Positions 36,985 to 45,102 of a stretch of DNA of 64,000 nucleotides are shown here, one piece after another; the first letter of the stretch is position 1, and every line of letters begins with the position of its first letter. Location of the stretch: the NCBI GenBank assembly GCA_020634415.1, contig JACKBT010000010.1, positions 62,001 through 126,000 of the forward strand, written 5' to 3'. Below the pieces are notes generated by a model. The model searched no databases and was not told the DNA's origin. It worked only from the letters and a program-made list of their open reading frames with translations. This stretch comes from Ardenticatenaceae bacterium. Lineage in GTDB: Bacteria; Chloroflexota; Anaerolineae; Promineifilales; Promineifilaceae. A program made the translations under genes and the position numbers.

Positions 36985-37374
36985 ATGACTGTGATTTTGG
37001 TGGTGGATGATAATCCGCAAATGGCCGAACTCATTCAAGAGATGGTGCAGATTGCCGGTTACGAAACAGAGGTGGCTTTTAGTGGCCTGGAAGGGCTGGA
37101 CAAAGCGCGGGATGGGATGCCCGATCTGATTTTAGTAGATTTGATGATGCCCGATATTGATGGTTGGGAGGTCTACCACAAGCTGCGCGAGTTTTCGTCT
37201 ATTCCCGTGATTTTTGTGACGGCTTATAACACACCGCAAAACGAGGCAAAAGCGGCCGAAATGGGAGCCGATGGCTTTATTGGCAAGGATTTAACGCCGA
37301 TGATGTTGGCGCAGCAGATTCAGTTTGTGCTGGATGAGCAGGGGGGTAAGCAGCGACGAGAGTATTTGCACTAA
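36985..37374 (+). CDS. Stand-alone response regulator receiver protein
   Basis: 129 residues, a single CheY-like domain and no output domain. The acidic pocket is Asp8/Asp9 (LVVDDNPQM), the phosphoacceptor Asp52 (ILVDLMMPDIDGWE), with Thr79 (FVTA) and Lys101 (GFIGKDLTP). It would relay phosphate from a histidine kinase by protein contact; no kinase gene is in the window. It is a single-gene unit, bounded by the stem at 36883-36941 and a strong terminator at 37401-37436. Confidence 0.93.
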   Translation: MTVILVVDDNPQMAELIQEMVQIAGYETEVAFSGLEGLDKARDGMPDLILVDLMMPDIDGWEVYHKLREFSSIPVIFVTAYNTPQNEAKAAEMGADGFIGKDLTPMMLAQQIQFVLDEQGGKQRREYLH

Positions 37375-37400
37375 GGGTCTTGACGTAATTTATAATCCTG

Positions 37401-37436
37401 AAGACCTCCGAGGTTTGGCAAACCTCGGAGGTCTTT
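37401..37436 (+). terminator. Intrinsic terminator of the response regulator gene
   Basis: A 16-bp perfect stem, AAGACCTCCGAGGTTT (37401-37416) with AAACCTCGGAGGTCTT (37420-37435), has a 3-nt loop and runs into TTTTT. It is 27 bp after the stop and about 15 bp before the convergent gene's stop. The reverse strand also carries an A/T-poor but stable form, so it may act both ways. Confidence 0.85.
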
Positions 37437-37451
37437 TTGCATGGGTTGGTT

Positions 37452-37973
37452 TTAGGGAAGGTTGAAGTGGGTGGTTATGGGGGGAACTTGCCACCAGATT
37501 AGTTTGGCGTTGATGAACGGCCGTTTCCCCTCTAACGGCCGTTTTGTTTTTACCCGTTCCCCCACCCCCGCCGTTGGCAGCAAAACAGCCTCCACCCGCA
37601 CACCCTCGGCAATGGGTGTACGCTTGTCGGGGTAAGCATAACAGTGAACCCGTTCGGCCGTTTCCAAATCGCGCAAAAAGCACTGCGTTTCGCGGCCACT
37701 GCCATCCAAGCCAAAAATCTCGGCCCGCGGAAACTCATCCCCATACTCAGCCACCCACTCATACATCGCCCATTTCTTGACCGGGTTGCCCCAATCATCG
37801 AGTAATTCTGCCGGGAAAATGGGTGTTTCCACCCCTTGCAAAATAAAGGCAAACCGGAGGTAGAGGCTGTCGGCCGTTTGCTCGTCGGTCGGGTCGAGGT
37901 TGAGGAGGAGGAGGGCGGAACGGCCGTTTTCCATCAACAACTTGCCCTGTACACGCTGCGTCACTACATTCAT
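37452..37973 (-). CDS. Conserved-looking hypothetical protein
   Basis: 173 residues from ATG 37973 (MNVVTQRVQGKLL); an in-frame TTG at 38009 is less likely. No signal, membrane segment or motif that I can place. It is rich in Leu, Glu and Arg with an alternating strand pattern, perhaps a compact beta domain. Two palindrome copies 15 bp apart near 37517-37548 encode the repeated KRPLEGKRPF. It converges with the response regulator gene. Function unknown. Confidence 0.55.
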   Translation of the reverse strand: MNVVTQRVQGKLLMENGRSALLLLNLDPTDEQTADSLYLRFAFILQGVETPIFPAELLDDWGNPVKKWAMYEWVAEYGDEFPRAEIFGLDGSGRETQCFLRDLETAERVHCYAYPDKRTPIAEGVRVEAVLLPTAGVGERVKTKRPLEGKRPFINAKLIWWQVPPITTHFNLP

Positions 37974-38077
37974 GCCAGTTATTCTAGCCAGCCGCCGCCA
38001 AGTTGCCAATCCTGCCCTATCAACCGCAGAGTATGCCAGTCTCTCATGAAACCATGAAGTTAGTTACAAACGTTCAC

Positions 38078-39082
38078 TTACGGCGATGATACCAGGGCCA
38101 CGTCTACGATAACCGGTTTATGATCTGAGCCTAGCCCAACGCCTTCTCTGATAGATAGCCCGACTATTTCAGAAGATACAAAAGCATGATCTAAGCGCAC
38201 CGGGGGTGCAGGCTGTAATCCATTAGGCCATGTGGTTGCCAGGCTTCGCCCTAACTCATCGTGCAAGTTGTGCAAACCTTCATCCAGCAAGGCTTGATAT
38301 TGTCTGTTGTATGGCCCAGCATTATAGTCGCCTATGGCGATCACAGGGATTGTACCCGTCATGATTCCCTGTCTAATTTTGTCCATCATGGGGTCCCACC
38401 TTCTAAAGTGCATGAGTGGGGGCAGTGGATGAATATTGTGGAGGCGAACAGGTTGATCGGATATTTCGATGGTGGCACTGGTGATATAAACTCGTTCCGC
38501 AAACCATATATCTGTGTCGTGCAACGGCCGTTTTGACCAAATCGAAGAGCCGGAAGGCCCCTCCTCGACGTTGAGCAAACGGTAGGGATACGTCTCAACC
38601 AACTGCGATTGGCTAAAGGCACTATCCCACAGTGGTGTGTACTCTTGAAAAAGCAAAACATCTGGGTCGGCCTGTTCAATTTCAGCCAGCATCTCTGCGG
38701 AGTGCTCGTTGTTTTTCGTTAAATTGGCACTAAACAGGCGTATTGACTCGCCAACGGTCGTTTCTTCATTGAAATGAATAGCTCTTGTCATATTGGGCAG
38801 AATCAAAAACAGATGAAAAACGATGATACCGCCCGCTGCCATCGCCAAATATTTACGTCGGGCAAGTAAGCCCACTAGCAAAATAAGGTAAGCGGGCAAA
38901 TAAATATAGACGGTATACATATTGATCCATACGAAAACACGGGTGCGATCATACAAAAGCAGTCGCCCTAGAGCTATTACAAATAAAATAGCCAGAATCT
39001 GGGCATTGGCACCAAAAAACAGCATGGAAGCAATTCTACGCCCTGAGCGTGGTGGTGCGGACTGTATATCTTTTTCATTCAT
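38078..39082 (-). CDS. Membrane-anchored endonuclease/exonuclease/phosphatase (EEP) family protein
   Basis: 334 residues from ATG 39082, preceded by AAAGGAG. Three hydrophobic segments occupy about residues 20-105. The C-terminal two thirds is an EEP fold: IRLFSANLTKNNEH (Asn), DVLLFQEYTPLW (Glu), LHNIHPLPP (His), PVIAIGDYNAGPYNRQY (Asp, Asn), RLDHAFVS (Asp) and GSDHKPVIVDV (Asp, His). All catalytic positions are present. The domain probably faces outward, as in related membrane-bound EEP proteins, but the substrate (nucleic acid, inositol phosphate or lipid) is unknown. Confidence 0.87.
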   Translation of the reverse strand: MNEKDIQSAPPRSGRRIASMLFFGANAQILAILFVIALGRLLLYDRTRVFVWINMYTVYIYLPAYLILLVGLLARRKYLAMAAGGIIVFHLFLILPNMTRAIHFNEETTVGESIRLFSANLTKNNEHSAEMLAEIEQADPDVLLFQEYTPLWDSAFSQSQLVETYPYRLLNVEEGPSGSSIWSKRPLHDTDIWFAERVYITSATIEISDQPVRLHNIHPLPPLMHFRRWDPMMDKIRQGIMTGTIPVIAIGDYNAGPYNRQYQALLDEGLHNLHDELGRSLATTWPNGLQPAPPVRLDHAFVSSEIVGLSIREGVGLGSDHKPVIVDVALVSSP

Positions 39083-39222
39083 CAAAGCTGCTCCTTTAAT
39101 AAGTGGGCTGACATTCTATCAAAACCAAACACCCCTAGAGCAGACTATGTGACAAAACCATCTTTGGCTAAGTTGCCAATCCAAGTTGATACGTTATCAT
39201 CCTCAGGCAGCTTTGGAGAACC

Positions 39223-39852
39223 ATGATGAAGAAAACGGCCGTTGACCTATACCAACAGCATTTTGTAGACAAGCAGTTCGAGCGATTGGATTTATTTCAG
39301 ATATTGGCTGAACAATATGGCATCGAGCGGGTGTTGTATCCCGGCAGCTTTGTCCACATCACACCCTCTTTTGTCTTTCCCGATGTCGTTTATGTGGACA
39401 GTGACAAACGCGCCCAACGCTTTTTCACCAGTCAAGAGGTTTTGGATTTTGTAGCCCAGCGCAAAAGCTACCCCCAAGAGGCCAAAGTCGCTTTTTACGC
39501 TGCCGATTACCGTGAAGGTTTTGCCGAACCAGTTGCCAGTTTTGATTTGCTGATTTCGCAATACGCCGGATTTGTGGGGCAGGCTTGTAAAGCGTATTTG
39601 CAGCCAGGTGGTTGGCTGCTGGCTAACAACAGTCATGGCGATGCGGGCGTGGCAGCTTTAGATGGGGATTATGTGCTGAAAGCGGCCGTTTTTCTGCGAC
39701 AAGGCCAATATTGTTTGAGCGATCAAAACCTTGATGCGTACTTTCTCCCCAAATCGTCGCAAGTCAGCCTTACACAGGAATATTTACTAGAATTAGGCAA
39801 AGGTATCGGTTATACAAAAACAGCCACTGCTTACCTGTTTCAAAGGATTTAA
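39223..39852 (+). CDS. Hypothetical protein, possible SAM-methyltransferase-like fold
   Basis: 209 residues. Residues 35-60 (VLYPGSFVHITPSFVFPDVVYVDSD, here VLYPGSF and VVYVDSD) place a glycine loop and an acidic strand end as in Rossmann-like methyltransferases, and LQPGGWLLANNSHGD near 128 resembles a late strand of that fold. No signature is strong enough to name it. GGAGAA precedes the start. It is followed directly by a 17-codon gene remnant and hairpin E. Confidence 0.55.
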   Translation: MMKKTAVDLYQQHFVDKQFERLDLFQILAEQYGIERVLYPGSFVHITPSFVFPDVVYVDSDKRAQRFFTSQEVLDFVAQRKSYPQEAKVAFYAADYREGFAEPVASFDLLISQYAGFVGQACKAYLQPGGWLLANNSHGDAGVAALDGDYVLKAAVFLRQGQYCLSDQNLDAYFLPKSSQVSLTQEYLLELGKGIGYTKTATAYLFQRI

Positions 39853-39853
39853 T

Positions 39854-39907
39854 ATGCAAACAACCGAAACCCAGCCGATTATGGAAGCAATAGCACGTCG
39901 CCGGTAA
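39854..39907 (+). pseudogene. 17-codon remnant resembling a nitroreductase N-terminus
   Basis: The short frame reads MQTTETQPIMEAIARRR then stop. The IMEAIARRR segment is like the EAI..RRS(I/V)R start of nitroreductase-family flavoproteins. The frame stops just where that family would go on with S-I/V-R. Hairpin E begins 10 bp later and the alcohol dehydrogenase gene 72 bp later. I read it as a gene start left by a deletion, but at this length chance similarity is possible. Confidence 0.3.
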
Positions 39908-39917
39908 ACTAGCGACT

Positions 39918-39970
39918 GGAGACTGGAGACTAGAGACTAAACAATCTCCAGCCTCTAGTCTCCAGTCTCC
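39918..39970. repeat. Short-repeat hairpin E (GGAGACT type)
   Basis: GGAGACTGGAGACTAGAG (39918-39935) pairs perfectly over 18 bp with its complement at 39953-39970; 17-nt loop. Each arm is tandem GGAGACT units. It ends 9 nt before the ATG of the alcohol dehydrogenase gene, leaving no room for a ribosome site outside the stem. Confidence 0.85.
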
Positions 39971-39979
39971 CTCTTACCT

Positions 39980-41011
39980 ATGAAAGCACTTGTATTTTAC
40001 GAACACGGCACACTTGATAATGTTGTTTACACCGATATTCCTGATCCAGAGATTGGTGCGGATGAAGTTTTGGTCCAAATAAAAGCCGCCGCCCTCAACC
40101 GGCTGGACTTGTGGGTTTTAGAGGGCTGGCGCGGGTTGAGTTTGAAACTGCCCCATGTGATGGGCAGTGACGGCGCGGGGGTGATAACGGCCGTTGGCCC
40201 CCAAGTCACCCAATTTGCTGTCGGCGACCGCGTCGCCATCAACCCCACCCTCAGCTGCGGCATCTGCCACTTTTGCCAGACCGGCCGCGACAATTTGTGC
40301 GACACCTTCGCCCTGCTGGGCGAACATGAGCCAGGTTTTTTCGCCGAGTACGCCGTCGTACCCGCCCGCAACCTGCTCCACATGCCCCACACAGCCACCT
40401 TTGCCGCTGCCGCCGCCGCTTCCCTCGTCTACGTCACCGCCTGGCATTCGCTCATCGAGCGCGGCGGCTTGCAGGCCGGCGAGTCCGTACTGATCGTGGG
40501 GGCTGGCGGCGGAGTCAACAGTGCCTCCATCCAGATTGCGCGGCTGGCCGGAGCTGGCCCCATCTACGTCGTCGGCTCCGATGATGAGAAGTTAGCCCGT
40601 GCCCAAGAGCTAGGCGCGGATGTGCTGATCAATCGCCACCACGAGGAGTGGGGCAAGGCGGTTTTCAAGGCCACCAAACGGCAAGGTGTGGATGTGGTGG
40701 TGGACAATGTGGGCGCGGCCACCTATTTTGCCTCGCTGCGCTCGTTGAAGAAAGGCGGCCGGTTGCTCACCGTCGGCAACACCAGCGGCGCCCAATTTGA
40801 GTTTGATAACCGCTACATGTTCAGCAAGCAAATCAGCATCATTGGCAGTTCGATGGGCACCATCGCCGATTATGAACGGGTGATGGGGCTGGTGTTTAAC
40901 GGCCGTCTCCAACCCGTCATAGACTCCACCTTCCCCCTCAGCGACGGCCTCACCGCCCTGCACCGGCTGCAAGAAAACAATGTGATGGGCAAGCTGGTTT
41001 TGCAACCATGA
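39980..41011 (+). CDS. Zinc-binding alcohol dehydrogenase family protein (MDR)
   Basis: 343 residues. The GroES-like N-domain carries the structural-zinc lobe CGICHFCQTGRDNLC near residue 93. The usual catalytic-zinc Cys/His pair is replaced (ALNRLDLWV and MGSDGAG), as in quinone-oxidoreductase-like members. The Rossmann part has VLIVGAGGGVNSASIQIA near 169 and VVDNVG near 240. It is an NAD(P)H-dependent medium-chain dehydrogenase/reductase of unknown substrate. It is flanked by hairpins E and F. The start lacks a Shine-Dalgarno sequence. Confidence 0.9.
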   Translation: MKALVFYEHGTLDNVVYTDIPDPEIGADEVLVQIKAAALNRLDLWVLEGWRGLSLKLPHVMGSDGAGVITAVGPQVTQFAVGDRVAINPTLSCGICHFCQTGRDNLCDTFALLGEHEPGFFAEYAVVPARNLLHMPHTATFAAAAAASLVYVTAWHSLIERGGLQAGESVLIVGAGGGVNSASIQIARLAGAGPIYVVGSDDEKLARAQELGADVLINRHHEEWGKAVFKATKRQGVDVVVDNVGAATYFASLRSLKKGGRLLTVGNTSGAQFEFDNRYMFSKQISIIGSSMGTIADYERVMGLVFNGRLQPVIDSTFPLSDGLTALHRLQENNVMGKLVLQP

Positions 41012-41014
41012 AGA

Positions 41015-41062
41015 GTAATTGGGTAATTGGGTAACTGAGTAGTTACCCAATTACCCAATTAC
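41015..41062. repeat. Short-repeat hairpin F (GGGTAATT type)
   Basis: The longest perfect member: a 22-bp stem of tandem GGGTAATT units (41015-41036 with 41041-41062) and a 4-nt loop GAGT. It begins 3 bp after the dehydrogenase stop and ends 11 nt before the MFS start, whose leader is otherwise only TACCCC plus a further partial unit. There is no T-run. Confidence 0.88.
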
Positions 41063-41073
41063 CCAATTACCCC

Positions 41074-42495
41074 ATGACCAAAATAGATTACTCCCGCAAA
41101 TGGTACGTCATGGCCGCCATCGCCATGAGCCTCTTTTTAGCCACGATTGATGGCAGCATTGTCAACGTAGCCTTGCCCACGCTGGTGCGCGAATTGCAGA
41201 CCGACTTCGCCACCGTGCAGTGGGTCGTCCTCGGCTACCTGCTAGTACAAACCACCCTCATGCTCAGCATGGGGCGGCTGGGCGACATGATTGGCAAAAA
41301 GCCCATCTACACCGCTGGCGTGGTCATCTTCACGCTCGGTTCGCTGCTCTGCGGCCTCGCCCCCACCGTCTACTGGCTGATTGGCTTCCGCCTCATTCAG
41401 GCCATCGGCGCCTCCATGACGCTTTCCTTAGGCACAGCCATCGTCACCGAAGCCTTCCCGCCCACCGAACGGGGCCGCGCTTTGGGCCTGGCCGGGACAA
41501 TGATTTCGGCCGGTGTGGTGTTTGGGCCAACCATTGGCGGCGTGTTGATTGAGGCCCTCTCCTGGCACTGGATTTTCTTCGTCAATCTGCCCGTTGGCAT
41601 CATCGGCACGATTTTGGCCGTGCGCTATGTGCCCGATTTTCGCCCGACTGGCCGGCAGCAGTTCGACTACTGGGGCGCGTTGACGCTGTTGGTGACACTG
41701 TTGGCACTGTCGTTGGCCCTGACGGTGGGGCAGCAGTTGGGCTTTACAGACGGCCGTATTCTCGCCCTCTTCGCCACCTTTGCCCTCTTCCTCACCATCT
41801 TCCTCCTCATCGAGTGGCGCACGCCCCAGCCCATGATTGACTTGAAACTGTTCCGCAACCGCCTATTCAGCATCAACCTGCTCTCCGGTACACTCGTCTT
41901 CGTTGGTTTGTCTGGTGTTTTCATCTTGCTGCCCTTTTATCTGGAACTTGTTCTTGGTTTTGATCCGCGCCGCGTGGGATTACTCATGGCGGTTGTACCC
42001 ATTTTGCTCAGTGTAACGGCTCCTATCTCAGGCTGGTTTTCTGACAAGTTCGGCCCGCGTCCCGTAATTGTCGTGGGTCTGTCGGTGGTGATATTTGGCG
42101 CATTTTTGCTGTCTCGTTTGAATGAAGACACAACCGTGATCCTTTTCATCCTTTCGGCTTTGCCCATTGGTGCTGGCATCGGCATTTTCCAATCGCCCAA
42201 CAACAGCGCGGTGATGGGGTCTGTGCCACGCGAACGGCTGGGCATTGCCTCCAGCCTGCTGTCCGTCACGCGCACGCTGGGGCAGGTGACAGGCATCGCT
42301 ATCCTGGGGGCGGTCTGGGCGGCGCGAACGATGTACCACTATGGCAGCTTTTTGCCAGCGGGAGCCACCTCGGCCCCCGCCGCCGCCCAAGTAGCGGGGC
42401 TGCATGATACATTTTTGCTGGTAATGGCTTTAGTTGGTGTGGCTCTCTTCTTTAGCATTTGGGGGCTTATCCGCGAACGGCGGGGCTTGAATTGA
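41074..42495 (+). CDS. MFS drug exporter, DHA2 (EmrB/QacA, 14-TMS) family
   Basis: 473 residues with about 14 hydrophobic segments. The opening helix SLFLATIDGSIVNVALPTL is the DHA2 hallmark (motif D1). Motif A is GRLGDMIGKKPIY near residue 67 and motif C is AGVVFGPTIGG near 150. It is a proton-coupled exporter of drugs or other amphiphiles. Hairpin F precedes the start and hairpin G follows the stop, with the MATE exporter gene next, so this may be an export island with individually insulated genes. No Shine-Dalgarno sequence precedes ATG 41074. Confidence 0.92.
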   Translation: MTKIDYSRKWYVMAAIAMSLFLATIDGSIVNVALPTLVRELQTDFATVQWVVLGYLLVQTTLMLSMGRLGDMIGKKPIYTAGVVIFTLGSLLCGLAPTVYWLIGFRLIQAIGASMTLSLGTAIVTEAFPPTERGRALGLAGTMISAGVVFGPTIGGVLIEALSWHWIFFVNLPVGIIGTILAVRYVPDFRPTGRQQFDYWGALTLLVTLLALSLALTVGQQLGFTDGRILALFATFALFLTIFLLIEWRTPQPMIDLKLFRNRLFSINLLSGTLVFVGLSGVFILLPFYLELVLGFDPRRVGLLMAVVPILLSVTAPISGWFSDKFGPRPVIVVGLSVVIFGAFLLSRLNEDTTVILFILSALPIGAGIGIFQSPNNSAVMGSVPRERLGIASSLLSVTRTLGQVTGIAILGAVWAARTMYHYGSFLPAGATSAPAAAQVAGLHDTFLLVMALVGVALFFSIWGLIRERRGLN

Positions 42496-42548
42496 GAGAT
42501 TGGAGATTGGAGATTGGAAATTAGTGCAGTCCCCAATCTCCAATCTCT
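42495..42548. repeat. Short-repeat hairpin G (GGAGATT type)
   Basis: AGAGATTGGAGATTGG (42495-42510) pairs perfectly over 16 bp with CCAATCTCCAATCTCT (42533-42548); a further unit lies in the loop. It overlaps the last base of the MFS stop codon and ends 13 nt before the likely MATE start (42562). Confidence 0.82.
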
Positions 42549-42561
42549 AATTTCAGTTTCG

Positions 42562-44139
42562 ATGAACACCCTAATTTCCACTGAACAATTTCAACTTCTA
42601 AAACAAGTCTGGCGGCTGTCGCTGCCGGTGCTCATCACCAATCTGCTGCAAAGTCTGGTCAGTGTGGTGGATGTGTTTATGGTCGGCCGTTTGGGGCCAA
42701 TTCCCATCGCCGCAGTGGGCATGGGCACAGTCATCCGCACCCTGGTGGTGGTCATGGTTCTATCGGTGGCAGCGGGTGCAATGAGCCTGATTGCCCAGGC
42801 CAAAGGCGCACGTGATCCGGAGCGGATGAGTTTTGTGACACGACAGGCGATTTCGTCGGGCTTTTTGCTGTCGCTGGTTTTGCTGGTGGTAGGGTTGGCC
42901 ACGGCACGGCCGTTATTGCAGCTAGCCAACAGCGGCGGCGACCCCGAAGCGGTGCGATTAGGCACGGCCTATTTGCAAATCCTCTTCTTGGGCATGCCCT
43001 TTCTCGTCCTCAACGTCGTTTTTGACCGGCTGATGCAGGGCGCGGGTGACACCATGACACCGCTCATTCTCAATGGCGCGTTGAATCTGCTCAACATCGG
43101 CTTCAATTACATATTTATGTTTGGGCTGGGTTTCATTCCCGCCTACGGCTTGCAGGGGGCCGCCATCGGCACAGTTATTGCGCGGGGATTGGGCTTAGTT
43201 CTTGCCTTTCTCATCATCTACTCTGGCAAAAACATCGTCAAGATTTTGCCGGGCAGTTACCGTCCCGACTGGCAGATGTTTCGTGATATTTTTGCCATTG
43301 GCGTGCCATCAGGCATTCAGGGCATCTTCCGCAATGGCTCGCGGCTGCTGGTGATTAGCATCATCACCTCGACGGAGGCAGGCACGTATGGGGCGGCGGC
43401 GTTGGCGATTGGGCTGCAAGTGGAGTCGCTGGCCTTTATGCCTGTGTTGGGCATTAACGTGGCGGCAACCAGCCTGGTGGGGCAGTCGTTGGGCAGTTGG
43501 CAAACGGAGGAGGCGCGGCGGCGGGGGAATACGGCCGTTTATCTCGGTGTGGCCCTGATGATTGTTTTGATTACGCCGTTGGTCGCCTTTGCCCCGGCCA
43601 TCATCCGCCTGTTCGACCCCAGCGCTCATCCCGTTTTGCTGCAAACAGGCACCCTATACATGCGCATCAACACCGTCTTCTTGCCCTTTTCCGCAGTGGC
43701 TATGGTTGCCAACGGTGCCTTGCGCGGGGCTGGCGATTCCACACCGGGCATGATGAGCACCATTTTGACGCGGGCGGCTGGCTCCGTTACCCTGGCTTAT
43801 CTGCTGGGGATTGTGCTGGGGTATGGCTCGACGGGGGTATGGTGGGCGCTGGCCCTGGGCATGGTGGGCGAGGCCGTTTATATGGCCTGGCGTTGGCGCG
43901 GCGATGTGTGGTTAGAGGTGGCCTTGCACAAGACGGATCTGTATCGGCAGCATCTACATCATCTGCCTGCCGCTGTTCAAGAGCAGTTTTTGCGTGAGGT
44001 ACGCGCCCCTTTAATGGCACGGCCGTTTACGCTAGAACAGGTGAATGAGACGGGGGTGGTGTACCAAACGGCCGATCACACCGTCACGGTTCATTTTTCG
44101 GCAGAGGGTTATGAAATGGTAACGGCCGTTGCCCTCTAA
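42562..44139 (+). CDS. MATE family efflux transporter with C-terminal soluble extension
   Basis: 525 residues from ATG 42562; the frame upstream to 42514 runs through hairpin G and is unlikely to be translated. Twelve membrane helices in two matching halves, with LSLPVLITNLLQSLVSVVD and FMVGRLG in helix 1 typical of NorM/MATE proteins. About 70 residues after the last helix (from WLEVALHKTD) form a soluble tail ending in HTVTVHFSAEGYEMV, which is not part of the standard MATE domain. It exports cationic drugs by Na+ or H+ exchange. It has no Shine-Dalgarno sequence. Confidence 0.88.
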   Translation: MNTLISTEQFQLLKQVWRLSLPVLITNLLQSLVSVVDVFMVGRLGPIPIAAVGMGTVIRTLVVVMVLSVAAGAMSLIAQAKGARDPERMSFVTRQAISSGFLLSLVLLVVGLATARPLLQLANSGGDPEAVRLGTAYLQILFLGMPFLVLNVVFDRLMQGAGDTMTPLILNGALNLLNIGFNYIFMFGLGFIPAYGLQGAAIGTVIARGLGLVLAFLIIYSGKNIVKILPGSYRPDWQMFRDIFAIGVPSGIQGIFRNGSRLLVISIITSTEAGTYGAAALAIGLQVESLAFMPVLGINVAATSLVGQSLGSWQTEEARRRGNTAVYLGVALMIVLITPLVAFAPAIIRLFDPSAHPVLLQTGTLYMRINTVFLPFSAVAMVANGALRGAGDSTPGMMSTILTRAAGSVTLAYLLGIVLGYGSTGVWWALALGMVGEAVYMAWRWRGDVWLEVALHKTDLYRQHLHHLPAAVQEQFLREVRAPLMARPFTLEQVNETGVVYQTADHTVTVHFSAEGYEMVTAVAL

Positions 44140-44235
44140 ACAACCCCCTGCCATGGCGCGATCCTCAAAGATACCAATACGGCCGTTGCCGCACCTGTGT
44201 TCGCCGGGGCATGATGGGCGAGACAATTCCCCGTA

Positions 44236-44300
44236 GGGGCGAGGCATCGGCGGGCCATACCCCAATTCACCAACACCTTCCTTCGCCGATGCCTCGCCCC
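44236..44300. repeat. GGGGCGAGGCATCG inverted repeat, copy 1
   Basis: Perfect 17-bp arms, GGGGCGAGGCATCGGCG (44236-44252) and its complement (44284-44300), 31-nt loop. It is related to copy 2 at 44403-44469; each copy carries its own compensating arm change (GGCG versus GCGG), so the stems are kept although the sequences differ. Confidence 0.75.
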
Positions 44301-44402
44301 CTGTTCGCAATGACATGATCCTCAAAGGTTCACCAATACGGCCGTTGTCGCATTGGTGGTGGGCATGATGGGTATGGATGCAGGCGTTGGGTTTGGGGGT
44401 TG

Positions 44403-44469
44403 GGGGCGAGGCATCGCGGGGAGGAGGTACTGGGTCACATCTGACGATCTTTCCGCGATGCCTCGCCCC
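44403..44469. repeat. GGGGCGAGGCATCG inverted repeat, copy 2
   Basis: Perfect 17-bp arms, GGGGCGAGGCATCGCGG (44403-44419) and its complement (44453-44469), 33-nt loop. The first 14 bases of the arm match copy 1. Confidence 0.75.
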
Positions 44470-44548
44470 TACGGTTCTGCTTTATACACGCCCTCTGGGG
44501 CGACCACAAGGGTATACCCATTCATTCAGCCAACCTTTTTGGATTAGG

Positions 44549-44577
44549 TTGACAAATCAAGCAGCTCTGTCTATTAT
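44549..44577 (+). promoter_or_regulatory. Sigma-70-type promoter of the iorAB-like genes
   Basis: A perfect TTGACA (44549-44554), a 17-bp spacer and TATTAT (44572-44577, 5/6 of the -10 consensus). The transcript would start near 44584 and the first gene at 44617, after GAGGA at 44602-44606. This is the clearest promoter in the window. Confidence 0.8.
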
Positions 44578-44616
44578 ACCTGTGCAAATACTTTGCAAAA
44601 CGAGGATGAAACTGCT

Positions 44617-45102
44617 ATGCAACTAACAATCAATAATCAAACTTATGACATCGCCGATGACCCGCCGCGCCTGCTGCTGTGGGTGCTGCGCGATGAATTG
44701 GGGCTAACGGGGACCAAATTTGGCTGTGGCGCCGGCATCTGCGGGGCTTGCACCGTGCATGTTAATGGCGAGCCAACACGGGCCTGCACCACACCCCTAA
44801 GCGAAGTAGCCGGAGCGCAGATTCGCACAGTGGAAGGGCTGGCTCAAGCAACGGCCGATGGCGCCCTCCAACTCCATCCCATCCAACAAGCCTTTTTAGA
44901 GGAGCAAGTGCCGCAGTGCAGTTGGTGCATGAGCGGGCAGATGATGACGGCCGTTGCCTTCCTGCAAACCAACCCCAGCCCCACCGACCAGGAAATTACC
45001 GAAGCCATGAGCACCAATTACTGCCGCTGTGGCTGCTATTTTCGCGTGAAAACGGCCGTTGCCCGTGCCGCCACCATCATGCGTGAGGAGGTGACAACAT
45101 GA
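44617..45102 (+). CDS. (2Fe-2S) subunit of molybdenum hydroxylase (IorA-like)
   Basis: 161 residues from ATG 44617; a TTG at 44593 is in frame but less likely. The N-terminal plant-type ferredoxin domain binds one cluster with CGAGICGACTVHVNG and Cys in TRACTT. The C-terminal helical domain binds the second with QCSWCMSGQ and NYCRCGCY. The size and layout match the small subunit of isoquinoline 1-oxidoreductase-type enzymes, which pass electrons from the molybdenum site to an outside acceptor. The last 4 bp overlap the large-subunit start (ATGA). Confidence 0.92.
   Translation: MQLTINNQTYDIADDPPRLLLWVLRDELGLTGTKFGCGAGICGACTVHVNGEPTRACTTPLSEVAGAQIRTVEGLAQATADGALQLHPIQQAFLEEQVPQCSWCMSGQMMTAVAFLQTNPSPTDQEITEAMSTNYCRCGCYFRVKTAVARAATIMREEVTT

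Larger units (their letters stand above)
44140..44548. other. Repeat-rich intergenic region before the iorAB promoter
   Basis: No gene is supported here. Two diverged copies of a segment beginning GATCCTCAAAG and running through ACCAATACGGCCGTTG (about 44160-44215 and 44330-44375) alternate with two related stems: 17-bp perfect arms GGGGCGAGGCATCGGCG (44236-44252/44284-44300) and GGGGCGAGGCATCGCGG (44403-44419/44453-44469). The whole looks like a tandem pair of one repeat unit of about 170 bp. Confidence 0.6.

Noticed and set aside
39918..42548. Tandem 7-8-mer repeats read as a CRISPR-like array
   Set aside because: Units are too short, there are no spacers, the repeats differ between loci and no cas gene is present.
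44140..44548. Insertion sequence or MITE in the long gap
   Set aside because: Inverted repeats are present, but no transposase, target-site duplication or defined ends could be identified, so it is listed only as a repeat region.
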